The position numbers were made by a program, and so were the translations under genes. A stretch of 64,000 nucleotides of DNA from Molanna angustata (Eukaryota; Arthropoda; Insecta; Trichoptera; Molannidae): contig OY754980.1 of the NCBI GenBank assembly GCA_963576475.1, positions 21,495,934 through 21,559,933 on the forward strand, read 5' to 3'. Within the stretch, counting starts at the first letter, position 1; every line of letters begins with the position of its first letter. Below, piece after piece: positions 1 to 10,680 of this stretch. The notes beneath the pieces are model-generated. The model did not search any database, had not been told where the DNA came from, and saw only the letters and a list, made by a program, of their open reading frames with translations.

Positions 1-315
1 GCGCATACCTTTTTCTTTTTGTTGGGCTCGAAGGGTTTGCTTTTAACAAATATATATTATGTTACATCGAAGATAGGTAAAACATAAAATGGATGGAATT
101 AAAAATATTTTTTCAAAGCTTTTATGTGCAAAGTTATTTCAGAATGACAAAAAATTAGTACATATTTCAAAAGATCAAATTTATGAAGTATCTACATATT
201 GTGCTAATTAATAAATCATTGACATTTAATTTTAGAGTCCATATCTGTAATTGGAAAATTTTACGATAGAAATATTTCCTATGAATATATGAAATAAAAC
301 ATTTTAATAATATTT

Positions 316-321
316 TTTATT
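316..321 (-). promoter_or_regulatory. Polyadenylation signal of CDIN1
   Basis: AATAAA on the minus strand, 38 nt downstream of the CDIN1 stop, at a plausible distance. The hexamer is common in AT-rich DNA, so this is positional inference. Confidence 0.5.
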
Positions 322-358
322 GTTTTTTTTATTACTTATTGATGTAGGTACAAACAAA

Positions 359-746
359 TTATGTTTCTAGAATATTAGGGTTCATTAATGTTATACTTTC
401 TTTTTTCGGGAAATGATCCCTAAAAATAAGCATTTTATTATTTTCCGGTGTTTTCTCAAGGATATCCAAATATCCAAACCAATAGATGACCAGCCCTGGA
501 CCAAATCTATTCCAGTAACATAAAAATTGATCTTTCAAGTATCCGGCATGAGTTACATCGTCTCCAAACAAGGCTTTACTCTCTATCCAATTAATAACAA
601 AGCCATCAACTGCTATCGGAAGTATCAATTTAAAATCTGGAGTTTTGTCATATCCCTTGTTGCGTAGGATATTCTCATCTATGAATGGAATATTGAGTGC
701 TCTTAAATCTAATTCTAATTTCTGTTCATATTCTTGTCCGATACAT
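359..746 (-). CDS. CDIN1: CDIN1 exon 5 (terminal, catalytic)
   Basis: Acceptor TTATTTCAG before 746; TAA stop at 361-359. Carries the predicted nuclease core (TPDF, then E-S-K) and the conserved WNRFGPGLVIYW block. It ends in a 20-residue tail unlike the vertebrate protein. Confidence 0.94.
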
Positions 747-3700
747 CTGAAATAATTAATGGAAGGGTTACGGTTGTTATTTTTAGTGCCTGCAAGAGCA
801 TTCTGTTGGACAATTATAACTAAACCAAAGGTGAATTAGTCTGGATCTAAGGAAAAAAGTGTTATCTACTGGATAATTTTTTTCAATAAATGTAAAAAAT
901 ATCAGTGAAATACCATAATATATTTTATTTATTACATATCTTTTGACATATTTTACAACTTAATTTTAGATATTTGACTTCCAAGCAACACAAGTGTCCC
1001 GGACTAGTGTAAATTGAGTAAAAAAATTGTATCCCAGTGGAGACAATTTTTCAACTGCTTTCAGTCTGAATTTGTAAGACAATAAAAATCAGGGGGAAAA
1101 GGCCCGTAAAAAAATGGAATCAAAACCCTCATGATTACCCATATCATGGATATAATTATTTATTTATTTATTATTAAACTTCATGTACATTATAATGTGT
1201 ACAATGGCGGGTTTATTGCCACAAGGCAATTTCTTCTAACCAACCAAAGCAATGTGAGGTCATAAATAGTAAATTGGTATGTACATTAAATTTATAACAA
1301 ACGAAAAGAATATTTAGAGTAAATTCACAGCAACAAAGGAAGGAAGAAAATATAGGAAGGGGAGGTAGGATAGATATGGGGTGTCAGTTAAAAATTATTA
1401 GACAGGTAAAACAGCTTTAGTTTATTTTTAAAAAGTTGAATCGATTGAGACGTCGTAGTATCATTACTGAAAGTGTTCCATAGTCTTGCTGATTTTACTT
1501 CAAAATTATCATATGGAGTTGTAAGAAACCCTTATGATTACCCATATTATGGATATAATAATCTTATAGAGTTGTCTTAGTTGTTTTTAAGACATTATAC
1601 AACTCTATAAGATAATTATATCCATAATATGGGTAATCATAAGGGTTTTGATTTCACCACTCAACCAGGCGGGCAAGTCTAGTCCAACTGGCGAAGTCAA
1701 AACCCTCGTGATTACCCATAATTATCATATGGAGTTCTATGACATCTAAAGATATTATAGAACTCCATATAATAATTATATCCATGATATGGGTAATCGT
1801 AACGGTTTTGATTTCGCCGGTTGGACGATTACCCCCCTGGTCAACCGTCAGAATCAAAACCATCCATGTTTACCCATATCATGGATATAATTATCTTACG
1901 GAGTTTTATAGAACTTCATATGATAATTATATCCATGATACGGGTAAACGTGGATGGTTTTGATTCCGCTGGTTGACCAGACTTATCCCCTGGTCTCTTA
2001 AATGTGATAACTTGTTATTTGTTATCAAGGGCGTCGCCAGCCCAAGGCCCAGGGGGGGTGCAATTTAACCCATTCATTGGCTATTCTCCGTATACCCTAT
2101 ATTATGGAGGATGAGAAAAATATGAATTGGATATTTTTTTTAATCTCTAGGGCTACCAGATTGCCCCCCCTTGGCGACGCCCTTGTTTGTTATAGTGCTT
2201 GTTAGTCAGTGTCCGAGAAGCAAAATTAAATAATACATTTGTACCAAAATAATTTAATCTAGTTTTTATAATTATCATAATATAATGGTCAATGGAAACA
2301 GGACCAGTGGTAAATAGCAATAATAAAAAGGAAGGGTACAGCTAATTTTATTAACTAACAATATTGAAATTAAACTTACTGTTTGATAGTATTTCCGAAA
2401 TTGCCATATTCGTTGTCAAATAGATTGGTCTGAAATTTAAAAAAAGACACATAACTTAATGAGATCATTGTAAAAATTATTAAACTAAGATCAAATGAAC
2501 AGGATACAAATTTATTAAAATAGGTAAAAGCAATGTAACTACAAACAGGAACAAGTGCATTTGTAAGAGACAAAAAAATTCATACCAAGTAAACTTCATA
2601 AGCCAAATCTCGATCAGTAATCAATGTTGGGTCTTTGATCAAACTACTAACAGTTTTTCTGTCGTCATTATTTTCATATTGTTGTAATATAGATCGGGCT
2701 AACAATGATGGACACAGATTAAATTGTGTAGATAATCTAAAACAAAATAACATGAAGTTGATTAAGATTAGATTCAGAAATCTTTTAGATTAAAATTAAT
2801 TATGTTAATTGATAAAAAATCAATTACAATTTCATACTAAAATTCGATCTTAACAAATTTTTATGATTCATTGCAAATTATGATAGAGTACTGATTTATA
2901 CATTTTTAAGATCAAGGCAAGGAGAATCTGTGATGTCAACATCTATGATAGCAGCGGATGAGGAGATAGCGAATAACAATAATGAATAATAATTATATAT
3001 CTGCGGAACTTATCCGTGACTGATTATATTTCCATTTCACTAGGTGATCAAAACACATCACTCTTCAGCCTTAAGGATATATCTTTTTATTCCGATTAAT
3101 CAAGAGAAGCTAACTCCTTTTTACACTATACATTCAAAAATTGCAATTTTATTTAATGTTTTGTAATTTTCAATACTGACTTTACTTATGGTGTAGAAAT
3201 ACATTATATCAATTTTTTTTTTAAATCAAGAAGAATTGATTATAGTTCTACATAATATATTTTTTCCTTGTATCAGGAAACCATTTCGGCTGACTAGACC
3301 TTTATCAACTGGTGAGCAGCCAAAAAGGTCTTCCTGATACAAGGTAAAAATATATACCATGCCATGTCGCTATTAGGGGTAGGTAGAGAGAACTGAATGC
3401 CAGATTTACACAGACCCATATAGGTTTATTTTATGTGGAGTAAAAATTTGAATAAGACAATGTGCAATATGTTACTACTATGGACTTTTTATTGATTCAC
3501 AATTATTAAAAGCAAATTAAATTCAACACATTATGGTTTTTAATTAATTATTACCTCAATATTACACCCGGTGGTTCGCCTTTTTCTTTACATTGTTTAT
3601 ATTCGTTATAATATTTTTTATTCAATGATGGTGATTTTCTGTAATTACTTTTCATACGCCATTGTATTTGTGTAGATAAAATACTGCCCAGGGTAAATTG

Positions 3701-5054
3701 ACATATACTGAAAATATACAATAAATTTGAAAATGATTGAAGAAGCTGATGCGAACACTCCTGTTCGCGATTTCTTTTATTTGAATTCGGTGCCAAATCA
3801 GCACACCACAAGCAAATAAAAAAATTAAAAAGTTAAATGTCTAAGAGAAAAATATATTATTCTTGCTATAAAATTCTGACAACACACAAGGAATGCGTAT
3901 CTGCATTCTTCGTGCCTGGAGACATATAGGTCGGGTCCATTTCACAATGTTGAAACAACAGGTGTGGATGTAACACCGGGAGTGCCGAGTGGGTCTTCGC
4001 AGCACCATTCAGCGAGAGAGCCTTTCTGAACCATGACGGATGCAGAAAGTTTGGAAAGTGCTCCAAAACTTTTACGTCGCACTAGACCCTGAAGCAACGG
4101 CTTGCATCTCCTTGAGATTAGCCTCGCCGTTATTCGCTTCTGACGCAGCCACTCGACCGGCATCTGCCGGTGTTAAGGATCCCAGGATGCTTTCACCGAT
4201 AGCCTGCCCCTTTCACCCATCGAAGACGGTCCGTTCTGGCATTGAAGGTGCATCAGCACGTTCATGGCTGTGAAGGAAAGACAATATGTGTGCGCCAGAA
4301 ACGTACGTTATTTGTGACAATTTTATTGGTGACAATATTTCAGCTGTATTTTTTTTTAATTTATTTTATTTACTTTGTCTATTTGAATTTTATTTGCGAC
4401 GTTCAATTTTGACATATTAATTATTGTGACGCCTAGTTTTATTTTTTTGACAATTAATTTTCAATTTAATTATGTAACTTTATGCAAATCCGGTTTAAAG
4501 TTTAATTCTAGTCACGAATCTGTTAAATACAGTAGAACCGCGATTTGTGGTTAAAGTTCTCCTCCAATGTACTGGGAAGAGGGTATCAGAGCAAGCATTT
4601 TTTGTACTAACGGTGATTGTTGAAAAAGTATATTTAGTATACCTACTGAAAATATACTTGTGTGCATGAATTTCAAGAGGAATATGATTGGTAACCTCAC
4701 ATTTATATGTGCCGAATGTTCATAAATTCAAATATACAAACACGTAGATGTAGACGATAACATACGGTAAAGTAAATAATTTTGTATAAATATATACATA
4801 CTTTCTCTCTCAAAATTCTGTTTTAGCTTTTTTTTATCCTGAGAGGATATTTGATTTGAATTGTACAGCACGAATCCGCCTCTATTGGTGGTTGTGCCTT
4901 AATAATAAAAAATATAAATAATATTTAATGAGTATTGAAATAAATACCTAGGATATTTTTCTTGTAAATATTCCTTGCATTGTTTACTTAGACCTTTATG
5001 TTTGGAAATATCGTTAATAATTGAGTCATATACTGTAGAATCGAGAACAACCAT
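359..5054 (-). CDS. CDIN1: CDIN1 (C15orf41) homologue, complete five-exon gene
   Basis: Five minus-strand exons join in frame: 5054-4948, 3707-3555, 2736-2586, 2429-2380 and 746-359. They give 849 nt, or 282 residues plus stop; human CDIN1 is about 281. Every junction is GT-AG. The protein opens MVVLDSTVYDSI and contains the family blocks GYDKTPDF, NWIESKALFGDD and YWNRFGPGLVIYW. The putative PD-(D/E)XK nuclease residues are present as Asp191 (TPDF) and Glu209/Lys211 (ESK). In vertebrates the protein partners Codanin-1 and mutations cause congenital dyserythropoietic anaemia type I; the nuclease assignment in the family is predicted. Start: first ATG of exon 1, matching the family N-terminus. 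An AATAAA lies 38 nt past the stop. The introns carry SINE, LINE and MITE debris but all exons are open, so the gene is probably functional. The exon join is my reconstruction. Confidence 0.93.
1021..1090 (+). repeat. Truncated copy of tRNA-derived SINE family A
   Basis: Holds CCCAGTGGAGACAATTTT followed by TTTCAGTCTG...GTAAGACAAT. The same body follows the tRNA-like head at 62775 and recurs reversed near 59.5 and 34.1 kb. Only the junction of head and body remains here. Confidence 0.6.
1113..1981. repeat. Array of related palindromes, one split by a LINE tail
   Basis: A left half-arm at 1113-1152 (AAAACCCTCATGATTACCCA) is followed after an unrelated insert by three long palindromes at about 1535-1650, 1696-1815 and 1838-1981. 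Each runs AAAACC...GATTACCC...ATCCAT...GATATAATTATC and returns as its reverse complement around a short A/T centre. Arms are 45-65 bp and nearly identical. The last palindrome extends outward into GGTCAACC...GGTTGACC. Small ORFs in this interval are palindrome artefacts. The family is not one I can name. Confidence 0.8.
1155..1530 (-). mobile_element. LINE 3' end fragment (CR1/L2-like C-terminus and 3' UTR)
   Basis: The minus strand from about 1530 reads FEVKSARLWNTFSNDTT, then IQLFKNKLKLFYLSNNF and a stop, the usual C-terminal tail of CR1/L2/Daphne-type reverse transcriptases. The 3' UTR follows and contains a TTGCC...GGCAA hairpin near 1217-1235 that recurs near 46300 and 53995. The insertion splits the first palindrome of the surrounding array. 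Confidence 0.65.
2026..2185. mobile_element. 160-bp hAT-type MITE with perfect 8-bp duplication
   Basis: Terminal inverted repeats CAAGGGCGTCGCCA and TGGCGACGCCCTTG bound 160 bp. The 8-bp direct repeat TTTGTTAT flanks the element at 2018-2025 and 2186-2193. An 8-bp duplication with short terminal repeats is diagnostic of hAT mobilisation. The element is non-coding and sits in CDIN1 intron 4. Confidence 0.9.
2380..2429 (-). CDS. CDIN1: CDIN1 exon 4 (50 nt)
   Basis: Very short exon. Acceptor AAATTTCAG before 2429, donor CA|GTAAGT at 2380. Encodes TNLFDNEYGNFGNTIKQ and keeps the reading frame between exons 3 and 5. Confidence 0.9.
2586..2736 (-). CDS. CDIN1: CDIN1 exon 3
   Basis: Acceptor TTTTAG before 2736, donor TTG|GTATG at 2586. 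Encodes LCPSLLARSILQQYE and LIKDPTLITDRDLAYEVY, both colinear with the family. Confidence 0.92.
3266..3344. repeat. Small fold-back in CDIN1 intron 2
   Basis: CCTTGTATCAGGAA at 3266-3279 is repeated in reverse complement at 3331-3344 around a 51-nt loop. Probably a small MITE; no target duplication was established. Confidence 0.6.
3555..3707 (-). CDS. CDIN1: CDIN1 exon 2
   Basis: Acceptor TTTTCAG before 3707, donor AG|GTAATA at 3555. Contains QFTLGSILSTQ, which parallels the vertebrate block SQATLLSIFSQ. Confidence 0.9.
3880..4290. other. GC-richer unclassified relic in CDIN1 intron 1
   Basis: Distinctly more GC-rich than its surroundings, with overlapping short ORFs on both strands but no protein motif I recognise. 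It looks like an insertion, perhaps a decayed transposon piece. It interrupts no CDIN1 exon. Confidence 0.35.
4948..5054 (-). CDS. CDIN1: CDIN1 exon 1
   Basis: Starts at the ATG at 5054-5052 and ends at an AG|GTATTT donor in phase 2. Encodes the N-terminal helix region ending ...YLQEKYP. Confidence 0.88.
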
Positions 5055-5489
5055 TGTTCTAATTGTTGACAATAATTTTAAATAATGAGAAACAAATCAC
5101 TATGATAAATTTGTCGAAATTTAAATCAATTTTTTATTTACATCAGACTTTTCTTGACACTTGACATTTCACATTCGACTTTTTTCATTTTTTGTTTAGA
5201 CCATAGATGATCAATTATCCATAGAACACTAACCCCTTCTATCCAAAGATTTCCATGTAGATTTGAGACTGGCAAATAAATTCACTGAATTCAAAATAAA
5301 AATAAAAAATGAAATAAACATTAAATTTGACTGATTTTAAATTATATTAACTTCTTTTTGTACAGATTGATATTTCCATAGGTATTGTGATCGATATATT
5401 TCCATGCATTATGATATCAAAGAAACCCAATAACCATTATTTTACTTCGGCCTAATGTATTTCTTCTATTAATTCTAGGAACGGATTAT

Positions 5490-5815
5490 AGCGGCCCCCC
5501 AGGCCTTGTTCATATATTTAAGTATTGTCTTTTATATTGAAAATAAATTTGAAATGTAAAATGCATTTGGCAGATTCCTGGAATCTTGGTTGGCACCCGG
5601 CGGTACGGGTTGGTTCTTCAGTTTAACCCCCCCCCCCCCCTCCCCTACTCCATGTTTCACGGGCGCTGTGTCGCCCTGCTGTGGCCAGTCAGTTGTCATT
5701 CGGTAGGCGTCAGTGGTTGGTCGGTAGTTGTAGAGACCCGCGTGCGAGAGTGCGAGTTTGCTAGGCTATCGGACGGCCTTAGCATTTTTTTTTAATTGTA
5801 TAAAGTAGTGATTAA
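5490..5815 (+). repeat. LTR/leader-like GC-rich segment with C homopolymer
   Basis: Sharply GC-richer block with a run of 14 C, a short C-rich tail and GT-rich unique sequence. It passes directly into the tandem leader-like repeat at 5816. The texture resembles an LTR or 5' end of a retroelement. No TG...CA ends or primer-binding site were defined, so this is tentative. Confidence 0.3.
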
Positions 5816-6070
5816 GTTCTTTTCAGGTTCTCTACCTATCATCGGGGGTGAATTTAAGATAGTTTAAGTTACTATTAATAATAACTTTTAATAATAAAAA
5901 TAATCGCATAGTAGTGAATAAGTGTGTTTCAGGTCCATATAGTCAACGGGGGTGAATTTAAGCTAGTTTTAAGTTATTTTTAATTACTAAAAAGTGATAA
6001 TATATGTAGTGTAAGTGTTTCCTCTACAGTCCCGTTACGAGAGCAGTAGTTTTGTAAGATCTTTCCAGTT
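5816..6070 (+). repeat. Two-unit repeat; inverted partner at 10430-10680
   Basis: Two diverged units of roughly 110 bp, each with GGTGAATTTAAG...TTTTAAGTTA followed by GTGTTTCAGGTCC. The downstream part reads ACGAGAGCAG...GTAAGATCTTTC. The whole block recurs as its reverse complement at 10430-10680, about 4.4 kb away. It resembles the leader of a retroelement, but no coding region survives between the copies. Confidence 0.7.
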
Positions 6071-6210
6071 ATGTATATATTATTTTACCATGCCTGTATT
6101 TGTATGTATTTGTCTTTTCGGGCACATCGCAGCCGATTATGTTTTATTAGATTTTTATTTTCAGAGGCAGAGTTTAATGTTTATTTTTATTATTCTTTTC
6201 AGCGCTTTTA

Positions 6211-6372
6211 TATATCAATTTCGCGTCCCAAAGTGGAGCCGAATTTTTTTTAGCCTCTTTAGTTATCAATTTCGCGTCCCAACGTGGGACGAGTATTTTT
6301 CTCCGCCCCTTCTTCGGATATCAATTTGGCTCCCAACGTGGGACAAGTACTCTTCTCCGCTTTCTCTAGATA
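6211..6372 (+). repeat. Three tandem ~53-bp units with GTCCCAACGTGGGAC palindrome
   Basis: TATCAATTT starts each unit near 6213, 6264 and 6319. Units two and three contain the palindromic core CCCAACGTGGGAC. The open frame across them (6015-6419) reads as repeats of YQFRVPxW and is probably not a gene. Confidence 0.7.
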
Positions 6373-6429
6373 TCAAGATAATAATTATGTATTATAATAT
6401 TTTGTGTCTTTTGTTTTAAATGTCTCCTT

Positions 6430-7560
6430 TACACACGAGTGCTTGTACTCTGGTAAAGGGAAATATGTTTTTACTTACTGTGTATCTTTTTCTATATTTT
6501 TTGATTGTTTATTTTTTTAAATATATGTATTATAAATTTATTTAATAAAAAAAGAAATCTGAAGATTTCCATATAATATACTAGATAACTAGATGGAGTA
6601 CTCCGTGAAATAAGTGAGTCAAGGTATATCGCACGTTTGATTTCTTGGTTGACATATTGCAGTTTTCTATACATTTTTCCGATATTTCTTCGTTTTTTTT
6701 CAATAATATTCCGAATTGGTGTTTTCTCTTTAGTGTAAGTGGATATATTTATAAAACTAGAATACTTTTTGTTGACTTTTTTAACTTTTCTACGGACAAT
6801 TCTTGGTAGAACTCCATTTCAAATAATAAATAAACGTAGCTGTAATTCCTACAGACAGATTTATTTTTTTATATGGCAACCCAGTATTTTTTATATGGCA
6901 ACCCAGTAATTTCTAAGCACAAATGTATGGCAACACACAAACTTCTACGAACGTAAGTAAGGATTATTATGGTAACACATCAAATGTTGACAAAAGTGCC
7001 TATTTGTCGACACAGATTTTTCGTTTGACAGCTATCAGCTGTTTTTTTGTGTCGGTCGGTTCTTGGCCGATCGATCGATTTTTTTTTATCAAACATTGTA
7101 TGGCTATAATAATTAAAAACAGTTTTGTTTAGGTGTTTATTTAAAACTTATATGATTTAGTTTCCTAAATTGCAAGGCATAATTCTAATTTATGTTCTAT
7201 GAAAACTGTTGACACGTAATAAGACCTCTCGTCAAAACTTGGTTCGATTGTCAAATTGATTTTAAAAGTAAATACGCCTACGGCAGTTCTAATAGGCCAA
7301 TATGGGCGACCGCTCATCTCTCCTATTCACAGAAATATTCCTTCTCAAACGAAAATAGAATTTAAAAATGTTTATACGTAATTACCGTAAGTGAATTGTT
7401 ATCCCGTTTTTATTCTCTGATGAAGATTTGTATACACTCTGATTGAACAAAATGCCATTTTACTACATTAATAACTGTTTTATTAAACAAAGTGCCCACT
7501 TGTGATGTTTTCACAGCAACTTTGAATATATATGCCGGTTGAATGGTAAATTTGACATAT
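6430..7560. other. Intergenic, mostly unclassified; dispersed repeat near 6575-6700
   Basis: Between CDIN1 and the NPC2 gene. A segment near 6575-6680 (ACTAGATGGAGTACTCCGTG, then CAGTTTTC and ATACATTT) recurs near 63390-63480, and its continuation appears near 11370. ATGGCAACCCAGTA is duplicated near 6873 and 6894. No credible coding sequence. Confidence 0.4.
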
Positions 7561-7621
7561 TTGAAGTTTCAGAGATGAGGTTTTATCAAAGCTGACTCCG
7601 TAGATAGCTGTACAGTAAGGA

Positions 7622-7784
7622 CAGTAAGTAAATATAATACCTGATCATGAATGGCAAGCTTGAATCGCTGATCTATACTGGAGCCATCGTAAGATGGCGT
7701 TTCCGATAGATTGTAATAGTGTTGTGAGACACTTAAAATCATTAACAAAAAAATACAGTTGGATAAATTATTATTAACATACAA
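7622..7784 (-). other. Possible orphan first exon with signal-peptide-like start
   Basis: The minus strand opens MYVNNNLSNCIFLLMILSVS, which resembles a secretory signal, and continues to LAIHDQ at a CAG|GTATTA donor-like site. I could not find a matching downstream exon between 5055 and 7600. It may be chance coding in AT-rich DNA. Confidence 0.15.
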
Positions 7785-8116
7785 AAAATATTAACAATTC
7801 CACTATAATATGAAACCCTATTGTATTATTATCATGTGAATCCAAACATCAAATACAAACGTCAAACGCCATCATACAATGGCCGTAATTAAAACATACC
7901 TACCTACTGCCTTGTTTTCAAAAGTAGGTATGAGTAGTAATTTTTGGCAAAGTAGTAATTTCAAAAGTAGTAATTTTTGGCGAAATTCCGATCGGTTTTT
8001 ATTTCATTTTATTCGGAAAACATACAGAATACATAATTATAATAAAAACGGAAAGATACATACAAATTTATGCCTAAATAACATGTTTTTACTTATATAA
8101 AAAATAGTAATCATCA

Positions 8117-8420
8117 TTATCATCACTGGCTCTACAGCCCGTTGTGGACCTTGGCCTCCTCCAGCATTCGTCGCCATCTTCCTCTATCGCCAACTGCTTC
8201 TACGTCCCTTGCACACCATCCAGCCGTCGAAGTTCAGGTCTACCGACACTACGTCTACATTGGGGCTTTAAATGAATGATCTTTTTTGGAACCTTTTCAT
8301 CACTCATTCTTTGGACGTGCCCTGCCCATCTCAGCCTCTCTGTTTTGATGATTTTTACGATGTTTGGTTCTTTGTAAATATTGTAGACTTCTGTGTTGTG
8401 TCATATTCTCCAAACTCCAT
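8117..8420 (-). mobile_element. RTE-type LINE 3' end fragment
   Basis: The minus strand encodes a C-terminal reverse-transcriptase tail of the form RWAGHVQRMSDEKVPKKI, then RRSVGRPELRRLDG. The 3' tail is rich in TGATGATnn triplets. Same general family as the copy at 23565. Broken by substitutions. Confidence 0.6.
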
Positions 8421-8424
8421 TTTC

Positions 8425-8975
8425 CTAAAATAGTAATACCTAAACACAGTTTTTAAAATGATGAGAAAAAGAACATCAAGTATTCATCGTCATCATCTGT
8501 GGCTCCACAACCCTTCTTATGGAAGTGATGCAGAAGTCTTAAAGAAGTGATGCAGCAGAACAAGCTAAAATATAGAGATATAGGAGTTAGTAAAAAATAA
8601 ATGATATAAATGACAGTTTCGTTATTATGCTAGTTTGTCTAAGTTTATTTGTATTTTGTATTTATTGAAATATTGAGATGCAACAGACAAAAATAGAGAT
8701 GAATAAGTTAGTAAAGAAACTAAATGGCAGTTTCGTAATTATTAGAGTAAGCGAGTTTATTTTTATTTATGGAAATGTTAAGAAAAACGAAAGTACTGTT
8801 CCTTTTAGTTATTCTAAATTAGTACGTTTGCTATTTGATTTTTTTTTCATTAGTTTATAGCCGTTTCTATTACAATTATTCAACCAAGGAATTAATTGGA
8901 ATATTTTTTTAAGTGCTGTCCACACTTTTTTGTGTCTGGCAACACCAATTTCTGTACCGATATAATATATCCATT
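8425..8975. other. Non-coding intergenic stretch
   Basis: AT-rich sequence with a degenerate duplication around 8520-8760 (variants of AATAGAGATGAATAAGTTAG and TGGCAGTTTCGT). No gene seen. Confidence 0.4.
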
Positions 8976-8980
8976 GCCAT

Positions 8981-9090
8981 AAATAAATTTGGAATGGTAA
9001 AATAAAACCAAAGTTTTCAGTTCTACTAATTTAAATTAAAATTAGAAGAACTGAAAACTTTGGTTTTATTTTACCATTCCAAATTTATTT
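8981..9090. repeat. 110-bp near-perfect palindrome (fold-back)
   Basis: AAATAAATTTGGAATGG...TCAGTTCT and its reverse complement meet around a short ATTTAAAT-like centre. Arms are about 50 bp with almost no mismatch. Likely a MITE-type fold-back, recently formed or inserted. Confidence 0.8.
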
Positions 9091-9699
9091 ATTACTTTTT
9101 GTTGTTTTCATTGATTTGATTTATATTTTATTTTGTAATTTACAAATTATATTGATTTATATAATATGTCAAGTATATTTTCTTAATCCATTTTAGACTT
9201 GAAAGTCTGTTTAGTTTTAAAATAGGTAGGAATATTATTAATTTACAATATTTTTAGTGATTATTTGTATTAATTTTTAAAATATGTATGGTGATTTTCA
9301 ATATAAAAAGTGAAAATAATAATTAAATTTCTGATTTCATTGTTGCGCAACCACTCATAAAGACATGATAATAATATAGAAGTTCTATCTAACTTGCAGT
9401 AACAATAAAGGGTGTCATAAATGATGAATACACATATTATCATGAGTAAAAGCGCATATTATTATAGTAAAATATATAATTTAAAATGTAAATATATTTA
9501 TTATTTAAATATAGACATATTTTTGTAATATTACATACATAGCATTTATTATTTTTAAGTTGATAAAGGAGATAATGTAGAAAGTCTGATTAAAATTAAA
9601 TACATAGCTTTTGAGGTTATTGGATACAAAATCACTGATATTCGATTGATAGTTGGTATTATTAAATTAAAACTATGAAAAAAATTTATATTTAATTTT

Positions 9700-10018
9700 A
9701 CGTTCTACTTAAATTTTTTCGCAAACGCGACTCCCATTCACCGGTATCGCTCTATGATGAGCATCGTCAGAATGGTGAACAATAATGATGAAGACCATCT
9801 ATATATATATTCACAAAGAGGATAACAACAATAGATATGGAAGGGGGCAATTCTAAGAAAAATTAAATACCCGATATCCATATCTATTGTTGTTATCCTC
9901 TTTGTGAATATATATATAGATGGTCTTCATCATTATTGTTCACCATTCTGACGATGCTCGTCATAGAGCGATACCGGTGAATGGGAGTCGCGTTTGCGAA
10001 AAAATTTAAGTAGAACGT
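9700..10018. repeat. Long hairpin: two 142-bp arms, ~34-nt loop
   Basis: The left arm 9700-9842 (ACGTTCTACTT...ATAGATATGGA) is matched by its reverse complement at 9877-10018 with one mismatch noticed, A/T-rich repeats aside. Transcription through it would give a long double-stranded stem. It could be a fold-back transposon or a hairpin-RNA source. Confidence 0.85.
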
Positions 10019-10429
10019 TGTTATCGCATATAACAAAGAAGAGCGTTGATAAAAGTGTTTAAATGCCGGCTATTCAATACAATAATTAAATATGGTGGAG
10101 ACGAAAGAACGTGTTGAGCGTATAAAATAAAACAATGCTTAAATTGACAGAAATACACGCGCAATAGTAATTATCGGTTAATAAAAATTGCTGTAAAATT
10201 AAAAAGAAAATTAATTAGAAAAACCAGTGATGACGGCCGCTGAAAAGATTTATTAAATACAGGAAATACACGTGGAACAGAGAATAATAGTGCTGAAAAG
10301 AATAATCAAATACATGAAATGCACGTGTAATATTGATGACAATCTTGCTAAAATAAATTACGAAACGAAACGTTCAGAGCAAAGAAAACAAATAATAATA
10401 AATCAGAAAGATCTTACCAACCGCTGCTC

Positions 10430-10680
10430 TCGTTCCGGGTCTACAGATGAAACACTTACACTACATAATATCACTTTTTATTAATTGAAAATAACTTAAA
10501 ACTATCTTAAATTCACCCCTCGTTGGTTATATGGACCTGAAACACACTTATTCACTATTATACGATTATTTAAGTTATGTTTATTCTTAAAAGTTATTTT
10601 TAATAGTAACTTAAACTATCTTAAATTCACCCCTCGTTGGTTATGTATGGACCTGAAACACACTTATGCACTACCATGCA
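10430..10680 (-). repeat. Inverted copy of the leader-like repeat
   Basis: Reverse complement of the block at 5816-6070, including both GTGTTTCAGGTCCATA units and the downstream AACGAGAGCAGCGG...GTAAGATCTTTC segment. This copy keeps CAACGAGGGGTGAATTTAAG at both unit starts. Confidence 0.7.

Noticed and set aside
1654..1963. Opposed 69- and 74-codon open frames
   Set aside because: Both fall inside the palindrome array, where each strand mirrors the other.
3866..4273. Overlapping open frames on both strands in CDIN1 intron 1
   Set aside because: Three frames are open at once because the segment is GC-rich; no motif supports any of them.
6015..6419. 134-codon open frame as a protein gene
   Set aside because: Its distinctive part is three tandem DNA units read through, and no start context, domain or splice structure supports it.
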